Below, piece after piece: positions 1-7,189 of a stretch of DNA of 18,107 nucleotides (within the stretch, counting starts at the first letter, position 1; every line of letters begins with the position of its first letter). The notes under the pieces are model-generated. The model was given only the letters and a program-made list of their open reading frames with translations. It had not been told where the DNA came from and made no database searches. Source of the DNA: DATFWC01 sp045801465 (lineage in GTDB: Bacteria; Pseudomonadota; Alphaproteobacteria; Rhizobiales; Xanthobacteraceae); assembly GCA_045801465.1 (NCBI GenBank), contig JBJMSU010000178.1, positions 1-18,107 on the forward strand. The letters run 5' to 3'. Both the position numbers and the translations under genes were made by a program.

Positions 1-87
1 CCGCATGGTGTTGAGAGAGGAATGATCCCGGCGCACCAATTCGGCCACGCGCTCCAGTTCACCGATGCTCATCGTGTGGATGGTCAT
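1..87 (-). CDS. Start of an unrecognised protein gene, cut by the left edge
   Basis: The minus strand reads an ATG at position 87 followed by 29 open codons to the window edge. The visible residues begin MTIHTMSIGELERVAELV, with a likely amphipathic helix. A strong ribosome binding site (AGGGGAGG) lies 5 bases before the ATG, which is the main reason to believe this is a true gene start. Too little is visible to name a family, and I do not recognise the N-terminus. No promoter motif is evident upstream, where the next 270 bases hold palindromic repeats. Confidence 0.6.
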   Translation of the reverse strand, partial: MTIHTMSIGELERVAELVRRDHSSLNTMR

Positions 88-120
88 TTACGCCTCCCCT
101 GACAAAAGTATCTTTAAGTG

Positions 121-169
121 GCGCATGTTCTTGTCGGCGAACCGGTGCCCACTTCGCCGGAACATGCGC
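121..169. repeat. Palindromic intergenic element (bulged hairpin)
   Basis: Outer arms GCGCATGTTC (121-130) and GAACATGCGC (160-169) are perfect inverted repeats. Directly inside them CGGCGAA (135-141) pairs with TTCGCCG (153-159). Together they make a 17-bp stem with a 4-base bulge (131-134) and an 11-base loop. The overall pattern, a CATG-containing outer arm around an ACCGG...CCACTT core, resembles a dispersed palindromic element common in Bradyrhizobium-type genomes. That family assignment is from memory. It could also act as a transcription terminator for the acyltransferase gene that ends at 357. Confidence 0.6.
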
Positions 170-236
170 TGGCCGGCGCGGTAAAGCCCAGCCAACCAAT
201 CTCGGGAACAGGTTTCGGTTCCGTGCCGTTACCACA

Positions 237-330
237 TCGTCATTGCCGGGCTTGGCCCGGCAATCCCGCTTAGGCGGCGAAGGCGGTGCGAAACTAAGCG
301 GGATGGCCGGGACAAGCCCGGCCATGACGA
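237..330. repeat. REP-like inverted repeat with two internal hairpins
   Basis: A 36-base arm (237-272) and a second arm (295-330) are inverted repeats matching at 33 of 36 positions, separated by 22 bases. Each arm is itself a palindrome. In the left arm ATTGCCGGGC (242-251) pairs with GCCCGGCAAT (255-264) over a 3-base loop. In the right arm ATGGCCGGG (303-311) pairs with CCCGGCCAT (317-325) over a 5-base loop. The sequence can therefore fold either as two small hairpins or as one long stem. This is the arrangement of paired REP elements, and similar GCCGGGCTTG-type palindromes are dispersed in Rhizobiales genomes (from memory). No coding sequence is seen here. Confidence 0.7.
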
Positions 331-356
331 GGAGGATCCGCATCACATGCCTGGGG

Positions 357-1394
357 CTATTCCGCCGGCTGCAGCGCCAGCCGCGGCTTGGACGCAAGCC
401 AGAAGGCCTGCGGCCGCTCGAACAGGATGCGCAGCGGCGTGAAGCGCACGGCCCAGAACAGCGCCAGCGCCCCGACGATACCTGCGAGAGTCACCAGCAC
501 GGACATGGTGCCGATGTCGGCGACGACCGCGGTCTTGATCAGCAGCGTGCGTGCGCCCGCCATGCCGAGAAAGAAGGCAAGATACACGGCGATCGAGTTG
601 CGCCCGCAATAGCGCAGCGCCGCAAAGAAACCGCTCCTGGCAATCAGGGCGGAGATCGCCACGACCGCGGCCGCACCGAGGAGACCGAGCGGCAGCGAGA
701 GGAACGGCTGATCGGCGAGCCCCTTCACGACAAACAGGTTGTTGACCAGCGCCCAGATCACCAGGGCGGACAAGGCCAGCTCCGGTCGCCGTTGCACGTG
801 TGCGGCGAGCGCGAACACGTGCGGCGCCAGAATGTAGCCGGTGTAGAAGTAAACGAAGCGGGCGGCGAACTCGTCGACGATCACCGAGCCGGTCTCGATC
901 GGCGCGATCTCCAGCGCGGCCGCAATGAGCCAGACGATCACGGGCGATACGCCGCGCATAAGCTTGGCGACGACGAAAAAGATCGGCAGCAGATAGATGA
1001 ACCACAGCGTGCCGAACGGCTGAATGAAGGATTCCAGGTAGAGGACGCCGACGCCGGCCCAGCCTTGCTCGACTGCAAGCCCCGGCGCTTTGACGGCGAA
1101 CTGGACCGTCACCCACAGCACGTAGAAGTAGGCGAAGTGCACCACCTTGCGGTCGACATAGGTGCGCCAGTCACGATCAATGACGCGGGCGAGGAACAGC
1201 CCGGAGATGAGAAAGAAATCCGGCATGCGGAACGGCTTGGCGAAGGCGACCGCCTCGTGCAGCCAGCCCTCGCGGCCGAGCGCCGCCTCGACCCCAAGCG
1301 ACGAGTGCATCATCACCACCATGACGATGCAGAAGCCCTTGGCGTAATCGACCCAGTCGACTCGCTCGGTTTGCGGCAGCCTCATGTTGGACAC
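357..1394 (-). CDS. Membrane acyltransferase, acyltransferase 3 family
   Basis: This 345-residue integral membrane protein fits the acyltransferase 3 family (Pfam PF01757), whose members transfer acetyl or other acyl groups onto sugars of surface polysaccharides, glucans or lipids. Visible features are an N-terminal DYAKG (16-20), the conserved His30 in the first membrane segment, the family-like RMPDFFLISG (56-65) and about ten hydrophobic segments to the C-terminus. The length is usual for the family. The GTG at 1394 is preferred because AGCAGGG lies 5 bases upstream; the ATG at 1385 would sit too far from it. The substrate cannot be told from the sequence. It stands alone on the minus strand, 157 bases downstream of the thioredoxin gene, with no polysaccharide genes nearby. 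Confidence 0.85.
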   Translation of the reverse strand: MSNMRLPQTERVDWVDYAKGFCIVMVVMMHSSLGVEAALGREGWLHEAVAFAKPFRMPDFFLISGLFLARVIDRDWRTYVDRKVVHFAYFYVLWVTVQFAVKAPGLAVEQGWAGVGVLYLESFIQPFGTLWFIYLLPIFFVVAKLMRGVSPVIVWLIAAALEIAPIETGSVIVDEFAARFVYFYTGYILAPHVFALAAHVQRRPELALSALVIWALVNNLFVVKGLADQPFLSLPLGLLGAAAVVAISALIARSGFFAALRYCGRNSIAVYLAFFLGMAGARTLLIKTAVVADIGTMSVLVTLAGIVGALALFWAVRFTPLRILFERPQAFWLASKPRLALQPAE

Positions 1395-1411
1395 TGAATC
1401 CCTGCTCAGTC

Positions 1412-1426
1412 GTCCCGTTCCGGGAC
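1412..1426. other. Short GC hairpin between thioredoxin and acyltransferase genes
   Basis: GTCCCG (1412-1417) and CGGGAC (1421-1426) form a 6-bp stem with a 3-base loop. It lies after the thioredoxin stop (1552, minus strand) and just before the acyltransferase start. There is no T-run, so it is a weak candidate for termination or for a leader structure of the acyltransferase mRNA. Confidence 0.3.
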
Positions 1427-1551
1427 AGACGCCTCGTGCCTAACCAGGTCTCGCAACTTGCGTGCCGGCGTATGCCCGCCAAGGTCACCGAAAGGGTTAA
1501 TGCGTTGGCCGGCCCGGTGTCTGCCCCAAGGAGGTTCGCGCCGCACCGCCT

Positions 1552-1881
1552 TCAGGCAGGATCGATTTGCGCCAGCGCAGCACGGATCGCGGCGACGTCC
1601 GTCGGCCGCACCAGGCGCGTGACCTCCCTGCCGTCCTTGAGGAATACGAGCGTCGGCCAGAGCTTCACGCCGAAGGAGCGCCCGAGCCGGCGCCTGCTTG
1701 CGTCCGCGATCTTGATGTGGCCAACGGCGGAATGATCGGCAAAAGCCTCCGCGATGAGCGGCTGCGCACGGCGGCAGTGCCCGCACCAGGGACTGCCGAA
1801 CTCGATGAGGGTGGGCCCGGCGAGGGCGTCGATCTCGGATCGTTTCGGCTCGCTCGCCGCATATGCTTCGGTCAGCACCAT
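1552..1881 (-). CDS. Thioredoxin-family protein with WCGHC active site
   Basis: This is a 109-residue thioredoxin-fold protein. The redox motif is WCGHC (32-36), preceded by the usual strand TLIEFGSP. The cis-proline loop is WPT (75-77), and the strand TLVFLKDGREV that follows is also typical. CGHC is the dipeptide of PDI-like thioredoxins rather than the CGPC of TrxA, so it probably acts as a cytosolic disulfide reductase-type protein with a more oxidising potential (inference). There is no signal peptide. The ATG at 1881 gives a protein of normal family length. An in-frame GTG at 1932 would add 17 residues without recognisable domain sequence, and neither start has a clear ribosome binding site. 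The gene diverges from hrpB. Confidence 0.8.
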   Translation of the reverse strand: MVLTEAYAASEPKRSEIDALAGPTLIEFGSPWCGHCRRAQPLIAEAFADHSAVGHIKIADASRRRLGRSFGVKLWPTLVFLKDGREVTRLVRPTDVAAIRAALAQIDPA

Positions 1882-2023
1882 GCTGGATGTCCAGGACTGA
1901 AGAAAATCTTCTCCGGGTGAGAACGCGCTCACCTCGATATTCGTCGCATTTCTCGGCAGGGGCCAATTGTACTAGACCCTGGCCTCCTTCCCGGCACCGA
2001 ACTTAGCGAGAATCGTCGTCGTC

Positions 2024-4546
2024 ATGGACCCAGCAGCTTTGCCGATCGACACGGTGTTGCCGGATCTCATGCGCGCGCTCGACGGGCACAAGGCCGCCGT
2101 GCTGGTCGCGCCGCCGGGCGCCGGCAAGACCACACGTGTCCCACTCGTGCTCGCCGCCGAGCCATGGGCCGCCGGCAAAAAAGTGCTGGTGCTGGCACCG
2201 CGCCGGCTCGCCGCCCGCGCCGCGGCCGAACGCATGGCGAGCACGCTCGGCGAACGCGTAGGCGACACCGTGGGCCTGCGCGTGCGGCTCGGCTCGAAAG
2301 TCTCCCGCCGCACACGCATCGAGATCGTGACCGAAGGCGTGTTCACGCGAATGATCCTCGACGATCCCGAGCTTACGGGCGTCGCGGCGGTGCTGTTCGA
2401 CGAGTTCCACGAGCGTTCGCTCGATGCCGATTTAGGCCTGGCGCTGGCGCGCGATGCGCAGCAGGGTCTGCGCGAGGACCTGAAGCTCCTTATCATGTCG
2501 GCGACCCTCGACAGCGCACGCGTGGCCGCGCTGCTGAAGGACGCGCCGGTGATCTCGAGCGAAGGCCGCGCGTTTCCGGTGGCGACGCGTTACCTCCGCC
2601 GCGATCCGAGCAAGGGCATCGAGCCGCAAGTTGCCGATGCGGTGGTGCGGGCATTGAACCGCGACCCGGGCTCGGTGCTGGTCTTCCTGCCGGGCGCGGC
2701 GGAAATCCGCCGCACCGAGACGATGCTGAAGGCGCGCCTGAGCGACCCTGCCGTGGACGTCGTTCCGCTCTACGGCGCGCTCGATCGCGACATCCAGGAC
2801 CGCGCCATCGCGGCGGCGCAGCCATCGCGCCGCAAGGTCGTGCTCGCCACCTCGATCGCCGAAACGTCGCTGACGATCGAGGGCGTGCGCATCGTCATCG
2901 ATTCCGGCCTCGCTCGCGTGCCCCGCTACGAGCCGGATGTGGGCCTCACCCGCCTCGAGACCGTGCGCGTGTCGCGCGCGAGCGCCGACCAGCGGCGCGG
3001 CCGCGCCGGACGCACCGAGCCCGGCATCTGCTATCGCCTGTGGGACGAGCCGCAGACGGCCTCGCTCGAGGCTTACAACAAGCCGGAAATCCTCGCCGCC
3101 GATCTCAGCCCGCTGGTGCTCGATCTCGCGCAGTGGGGCGTCACCGATCCGCACACGCTCGCGTTCCTCGATCCGCCGCCGGCGGCCGCGCTCGCCGCAG
3201 CGCGCGCGCTGTTGACCGATCTCGGCGCGATCGATGCCGATGGCCGCATCACCGCAGAGGGCGTGAAGCTGCGCCGGCTTCCCTTGTCGCCACGCTTGGC
3301 CCGCATGGTGGTCGATGCGGCCGAACAAAATGCACACGAGGCCGCCGCCGATCTCGCCGCGGTCGTCAGCGAACGCGGCCTCGGCGGCGACGATGTCGAT
3401 CTGCGGCACCGCTTCGATGCGTTCCGCCGCGATCGCTCGCGGCGCGCCGAAGATGCGCGCAGCATGGCGCGGCGCTGGGCCACGCTGGCGCGCGGCGAGG
3501 CTCCTTCACCCGACGATCTCGCCTCGCAGCAGCGGGAACAAGACGGCGTCTCGGTGGGCGCGTTGCTGGCGCTCGCCTATCCGGAACGCATCGCCCGCAA
3601 CCGCGGTGGCGGCAGCGGCGCCTTCCTGCTGGCGAACGGACGCGGCGCCAATGTCGATCCAGCCTCGCCGCTTGCCGGCGAGACCTTTTTGGCCGTTGCC
3701 GATCTGGCCGGCGTCGCCGCCCAGAGCCGCATTTTGGCGGCAGCGCCCATTGCGCTCGATGAGATCGAAGCTTGTCTCGGCGCGCGCGTGGAAGAGCGCG
3801 ACGAGATCGCGTTCGACAGCGCGACCGCGAGCCTGCGCGGACGCCGCATGCGCCGCCTGGGCGCCATCGCGCTCGCCGAGCAGCCGTTGCGCCTGACGCC
3901 GAATGAAGAAACTGCACGCCTGCTGACCCAAGGCATCGTGCGATTGGGTCTCGACCGCCTGCCATGGACGAAAGGTCTAAGACAATGGCGCAACCGGGTG
4001 CTGTTCCTGCGTGGCGCCGAAGGCGACGAATGGCCCGATCTCTCCGACGCGACGCTGGCGACGATCAGCGACGAATGGCTCACGCCGGCGCTCGCCGGGA
4101 AGATTGCGCTCGCGGAACTCAGCGCGGCTGAATTCGCCGCCGCGCTTGCGGCATTGCTGCCATGGCGGCTGCGCCGGCGGCTCGACGACGAGGCTCCGGT
4201 CACCTTCAGCGCGCCGTCAGGCTCGCAAGTACCGATCGAGTACGCGGCACCGGAGGGGCCGAAACTGTCGATCCGCGTCCAGGAACTGTTCGGCCTCGAC
4301 CGTCATCCGACGGTTGCCGGCGGGCGGGTGCCGTTGGTGGTCGAGCTGCTGTCCCCGGCCCACCGCCCGGTGCAGGTCACACGCGACCTGCCGGGCTTCT
4401 GGCGCGGCAGCTACGCCGCCGTGAAGGCGGACATGAAGGGGCGGTATCCGAGACATCCGTGGCCCGATGATCCGCTCGCCGCAACGGCGACACGGCGTGC
4501 CAAGCCGCGCCGCGCCGGAAAAAATGCTCTCGGGCCCGTTCGTTAA
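2024..4546 (+). CDS. hrpB: ATP-dependent helicase HrpB
   Basis: This 840-residue DExH-box helicase is of normal HrpB size. Motifs in order are Walker A APPGAGKTT (29-37), APRRLAAR (58-65), TEG (103-105), DEFHER (126-131) in place of the usual DEAH, SAT (159-161), and motif VI QRRGRAGR (323-330). A helicase-associated region follows. The C-terminus carries the HrpB-specific block PGFWRGSYAAVKADMKGRYP and PWPDDP, which separates it from HrpA. HrpB proteins are cytosolic nucleic-acid-dependent ATPases with poorly known cellular roles. The ATG at 2024 opens directly into family sequence; the ribosome binding site is weak. It diverges from the thioredoxin gene across a spacer of about 140 bases and appears to be transcribed alone or with the downstream protease. 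Confidence 0.96.
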   Translation: MDPAALPIDTVLPDLMRALDGHKAAVLVAPPGAGKTTRVPLVLAAEPWAAGKKVLVLAPRRLAARAAAERMASTLGERVGDTVGLRVRLGSKVSRRTRIEIVTEGVFTRMILDDPELTGVAAVLFDEFHERSLDADLGLALARDAQQGLREDLKLLIMSATLDSARVAALLKDAPVISSEGRAFPVATRYLRRDPSKGIEPQVADAVVRALNRDPGSVLVFLPGAAEIRRTETMLKARLSDPAVDVVPLYGALDRDIQDRAIAAAQPSRRKVVLATSIAETSLTIEGVRIVIDSGLARVPRYEPDVGLTRLETVRVSRASADQRRGRAGRTEPGICYRLWDEPQTASLEAYNKPEILAADLSPLVLDLAQWGVTDPHTLAFLDPPPAAALAAARALLTDLGAIDADGRITAEGVKLRRLPLSPRLARMVVDAAEQNAHEAAADLAAVVSERGLGGDDVDLRHRFDAFRRDRSRRAEDARSMARRWATLARGEAPSPDDLASQQREQDGVSVGALLALAYPERIARNRGGGSGAFLLANGRGANVDPASPLAGETFLAVADLAGVAAQSRILAAAPIALDEIEACLGARVEERDEIAFDSATASLRGRRMRRLGAIALAEQPLRLTPNEETARLLTQGIVRLGLDRLPWTKGLRQWRNRVLFLRGAEGDEWPDLSDATLATISDEWLTPALAGKIALAELSAAEFAAALAALLPWRLRRRLDDEAPVTFSAPSGSQVPIEYAAPEGPKLSIRVQELFGLDRHPTVAGGRVPLVVELLSPAHRPVQVTRDLPGFWRGSYAAVKADMKGRYPRHPWPDDPLAATATRRAKPRRAGKNALGPVR

Positions 4547-4580
4547 AAATGTTGCGATCGGAGCAAGCAATCGTTGGTCA

Positions 4581-4611
4581 GGCGGGCGAAATCCCGCCGC
4601 GTCAGCGGCGG
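4581..4611. other. Two overlapping, mutually exclusive hairpins after hrpB
   Basis: GGCGGG (4581-4586) can pair with CCCGCC (4593-4598). Alternatively CCGCCGC (4594-4600) can pair with GCGGCGG (4605-4611) over a 4-base loop. The two stems share bases 4594-4598, so only one can form at a time. There is no U-run after either. It may be part of the hrpB 3' end, or a leader structure for the protease gene starting at 4675. Function is not established. Confidence 0.35.
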
Positions 4612-4674
4612 CATTAGCCGATTCGAGCAACTTCCCGCGACTATCCTCCACATGCATCGGGTGTGCGGCGGACC

Positions 4675-5205
4675 ATGTGGAATTTCGTCCTCATCGCTGT
4701 TTTCACGCTGGTGATGGCGGTGATCACGCCGCAGCTCATCGAGCGGATGGGCTTGCCGTCCGGCGCCTCGCCGCCACCCCAGGCCATGACGGCGCGCCCG
4801 GCGGCGAGTTCAGCGCCGGCAGTCTCCTACGGCAGTCGCAGCCTCACGCTGCGCCCCGATCGCCGCGGCCACTTTCAGGTCGACGCGCGGGTCGACGGCC
4901 GACGGATGGATTTCCTCGTCGATACCGGTGCAACCGTCATCGCCATCCCGGAGCGCGAGGCCGCCCGGCTCGGCATCCATCCGGCACGCCGCGAATACAC
5001 CGCGCACATCAGGACCGCGAACGGGACGGTCTATGGCGCTCCGACACGCCTCGGCATGGTTGAGGTCGGCGGGCTGACGGTGCGCGACGTTGAAGCCGTG
5101 ATCATGCCCGACGGAACGCTGGGTCAGAACCTGCTCGGAATGTCGTTCCTGTCACGGCTGCGGCGCTTCGAGTTCGCCGACGGCCGGCTCGTACTCGAGC
5201 AGTAG
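4675..5205 (+). CDS. Membrane-anchored retropepsin-like aspartic protease (clan AA, TIGR02281 type)
   Basis: The protein has 176 residues. An N-terminal membrane segment (about 3-20) is followed by a Pro/Ala-rich linker (about 27-50) and a single retropepsin-like domain. The catalytic motif is LVDTGAT with Asp83. The flap region is around TANGTVYG (114-121), and the second hydrophobic motif is NLLGMSFLSRL (152-162). One domain implies a homodimer active site, as in retroviral proteases. The topology suggests a periplasmic catalytic domain. The family is widespread in Alphaproteobacteria; its substrates are poorly known. An in-frame GTG at 4663 would add MRRT. I prefer the ATG at 4675, which has GGCGG shortly upstream, but this is not decisive. 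The gene lies 128 bases after hrpB on the same strand. Confidence 0.85.
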   Translation: MWNFVLIAVFTLVMAVITPQLIERMGLPSGASPPPQAMTARPAASSAPAVSYGSRSLTLRPDRRGHFQVDARVDGRRMDFLVDTGATVIAIPEREAARLGIHPARREYTAHIRTANGTVYGAPTRLGMVEVGGLTVRDVEAVIMPDGTLGQNLLGMSFLSRLRRFEFADGRLVLEQ

Positions 5206-5210
5206 CACTA

Positions 5211-5297
5211 CGGCGAATAGCGAATAGGGAAAGGCGCGTCCTGGTTCGCTATCTCGCCATTCGCTACGCGCCAACTCGCCACTCGCCACTCGCCACT
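5211..5297. repeat. Heptamer-repeat spacer (GCGAATA and ACTCGCC units)
   Basis: GCGAATA occurs twice in tandem at 5213-5226. ACTCGCC occurs three times in tandem at 5274-5294, followed by a partial unit to 5297. Between them are scattered relatives such as TTCGCTA and CTCGCCAT. The left units are roughly the reverse complement of the middle ones, so the spacer is also an imperfect inverted repeat. Comparable stretches that translate as WRVAS/WRVAN-type strings occur between genes in Bradyrhizobium-like genomes (from memory). No real gene is supported here. Confidence 0.6.
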
Positions 5298-5361
5298 CAG
5301 GGAACGCTTGCGCGGCGAGCGCATTGCGCTATCTGGTGCGCTCCAGACCAGAGGCCGCGAC

Positions 5362-6861
5362 ATGTTTCCCGCCCCCAAGCCTGCGCTAGAGCCCAATACC
5401 TATGACTACGAGTCGGCACCGCTGGTGAAGGCCACGGGCTTTCGTGAATACGATGCGCGCTGGCTTTTGGGCCGAGAGATCAACTTGATGGGCATCCAGG
5501 CCCTCGGCATGGGGCTCGGCACGCTGATCCATCAACTGGGCGTGGCCCCTGAGATCGTGACCGGACACGATTTCCGCGCCTATTCGAGCTCGGTGAAGAT
5601 GGCTCTCGTCTCCGGGCTGATGGCGGCCGGATGCCGGGTTCACGACATCGGCCTCGCCATCACGCCGATGGCTTATTTCGCGCAATTCGCGCTCGATGTG
5701 CCGTGCGTGGCCATGGTCACGGCTTCGCATAACGACAACGGTTGGACCGGCGTGAAGATGGGGGCGCAGCGGCCGCTCACCTTCGGTCCCGACGAGATGA
5801 CGCCGCTGAAGGAGATCGTGCTCGCCGCCCGCTTCGATCTCAAAGGCGGCGGCTCCTATGTGTTCGTCGAGAATTTCCCCGACCGCTATATGGCCGACCT
5901 CACCAAGCGCCCGAAGCTCGAGCGGCGGCTGAAGGTCGTCTGCGCCTGCGGCAACGGTACTGCGGGCGCATTCGCCCCGCGCATCCTGGAGGCGATCGGC
6001 TGCGAAGTGGTGCCGCTCGATTGCGAGCTCGACCACACGTTCCCGAAATACAATCCGAATACAGAAGACATGAAGATGCTGCACGCCATGCGCGACGAAG
6101 TGCTGCGCACCAAGGCGGACGTGGGATTAGGCTTCGACGGCGACGGCGACCGATGCGGCGTGGTCGATGACACCGGCGATGAAATCTTCGCCGACAAGGT
6201 CGGTGTCATGCTGGCGCGCGACATGTCGGCCCAGCACAAGGGCGCCACCTTCGTGGTCGATGTGAAATCCACCGGCTTGTTCCTGACGGATCCGGTGCTG
6301 CGCCAGCACGGCGTCAAGGCCGATTACTGGAAGACCGGCCACTCCTATATCAAGCGCCGCGTCAACGAGCTCGGCGCGCTCGCCGGGTTCGAGAAGTCGG
6401 GCCACTTCTTCTTCAACAAGCCGTACGGCCGCGGCTACGACGACGGCATGATCTTCGCCCTCGCGGTGTGCGACATGCTCGACCGCAATCCCGATGCAAA
6501 AATGTCCGATCTCAAGAATGCACTGCCGAAGACCTGGCAATCGCCCAGCATGGCGCCGCATTGCGCCGACGAGGTGAAGTACCGCGTGGTCGATCAGGTG
6601 GTGCAGCATTTCGAGAACGCGCGCAACAAGCGCGAGCCGGTGGCCGGCCAGCCGATCCGCGATCTCGTCACCGTCAACGGCGTGCGGGTCACGGTCGAGG
6701 ACGGCACCTGGGGCCTGGTGCGCGCGTCGTCCAATAAGCCGGAGCTGGTGGTCGTGGTCGAGAGCCCGGTCTCCGAGGCGCGCATGCGCGACATGTTCAA
6801 GGCGGTCGACGGTGTGCTGCGCCAGCACAAAGAAGTGGGCGAGTACAATCAGACGATTTGA
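5362..6861 (+). CDS. Phosphomannomutase/phosphoglucomutase
   Basis: This is a 499-residue member of the alpha-D-phosphohexomutase superfamily, which moves phosphate between C6 and C1 of mannose or glucose phosphates to supply GDP-mannose or UDP-glucose for polysaccharides. The phosphoserine loop is TASHN (Ser122), the metal loop is DGDGDR (259-264), the sugar loop is EKSGH (344-348) and the phosphate-binding loop is RASSNKPE (454-461). The EKSGH loop fits the dual-specificity PMM/PGM branch and differs from the EQSGH-type loop of glucosamine mutases; the preferred sugar cannot be fixed from this. The ATG at 5362 has AGAGG about 7 bases upstream and begins directly before family sequence. An in-frame TTG at 5308 abuts the heptamer repeats and is rejected. 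It converges on the small gene at 6872-7093, only 10 bases away. Confidence 0.93.
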   Translation: MFPAPKPALEPNTYDYESAPLVKATGFREYDARWLLGREINLMGIQALGMGLGTLIHQLGVAPEIVTGHDFRAYSSSVKMALVSGLMAAGCRVHDIGLAITPMAYFAQFALDVPCVAMVTASHNDNGWTGVKMGAQRPLTFGPDEMTPLKEIVLAARFDLKGGGSYVFVENFPDRYMADLTKRPKLERRLKVVCACGNGTAGAFAPRILEAIGCEVVPLDCELDHTFPKYNPNTEDMKMLHAMRDEVLRTKADVGLGFDGDGDRCGVVDDTGDEIFADKVGVMLARDMSAQHKGATFVVDVKSTGLFLTDPVLRQHGVKADYWKTGHSYIKRRVNELGALAGFEKSGHFFFNKPYGRGYDDGMIFALAVCDMLDRNPDAKMSDLKNALPKTWQSPSMAPHCADEVKYRVVDQVVQHFENARNKREPVAGQPIRDLVTVNGVRVTVEDGTWGLVRASSNKPELVVVVESPVSEARMRDMFKAVDGVLRQHKEVGEYNQTI

Positions 6862-6871
6862 GCGGCCTGGG

Positions 6872-7093
6872 TCAACGTGGCGCCGGCCTGCCTCGCGTCG
6901 CAGCCGGCGCGGTCCGCTCCGGGCAATCGGGCCGCGTTGCAGTCCCTCGCCGCTCCGGCGGAACCCGGCAATCGTCGACCCGCTGCTCGTCCGACGCCTT
7001 GTCCGACAGCCGCTCCTTCGAGGTCTTTGCCGGCTCGGCCAGGGCGGTCGCCGCCCCTATCGCCAGGGCGAGCGCGGAAATCAGAACGCGCAT
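6872..7093 (-). CDS. Small secreted protein, function unknown
   Basis: This 73-residue protein starts with a clear Sec signal peptide, MRVLISALALAIGAATALA, with likely cleavage at ALA|EP near residue 19. The mature part is about 54 residues, hydrophilic, with two cysteines (in DDCRV and RPDCP) that could form one disulfide, and a Pro/Arg/Ala-rich tail. The ATG at 7093 has an excellent ribosome binding site, GGAGG, 5 bases upstream. This, with the signal peptide, supports a real gene despite the length. I have a faint memory of similar small proteins with an SDKASDEQRVD stretch in Bradyrhizobiaceae, which is unverified. It lies downstream of the serine hydrolase on the same strand (gap of 96 bases) and converges on the mutase gene. 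Confidence 0.75.
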   Translation of the reverse strand: MRVLISALALAIGAATALAEPAKTSKERLSDKASDEQRVDDCRVPPERRGTATRPDCPERTAPAATRGRPAPR

Positions 7094-7189
7094 GGATGCC
7101 TCCGCTCTGACCTATCATGAGGCAGGCCAGACCGACCGCCACCCGATTTGGTCGAGGATCGTCAGCGCAAATGGAAAATGCTCCGGCGC

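Noticed and set aside
243..1397. A 384-codon plus-strand reading frame over the acyltransferase gene
   Set aside because: It starts inside the palindromic repeat and is antisense to a clear multi-helix membrane protein. Its product is Arg/Asp/His/Gln-rich shadow sequence.
5274..5297. ACTCGCC array as a CRISPR
   Set aside because: The units are 7 bases, directly adjacent and without spacers, and there are no cas genes nearby.
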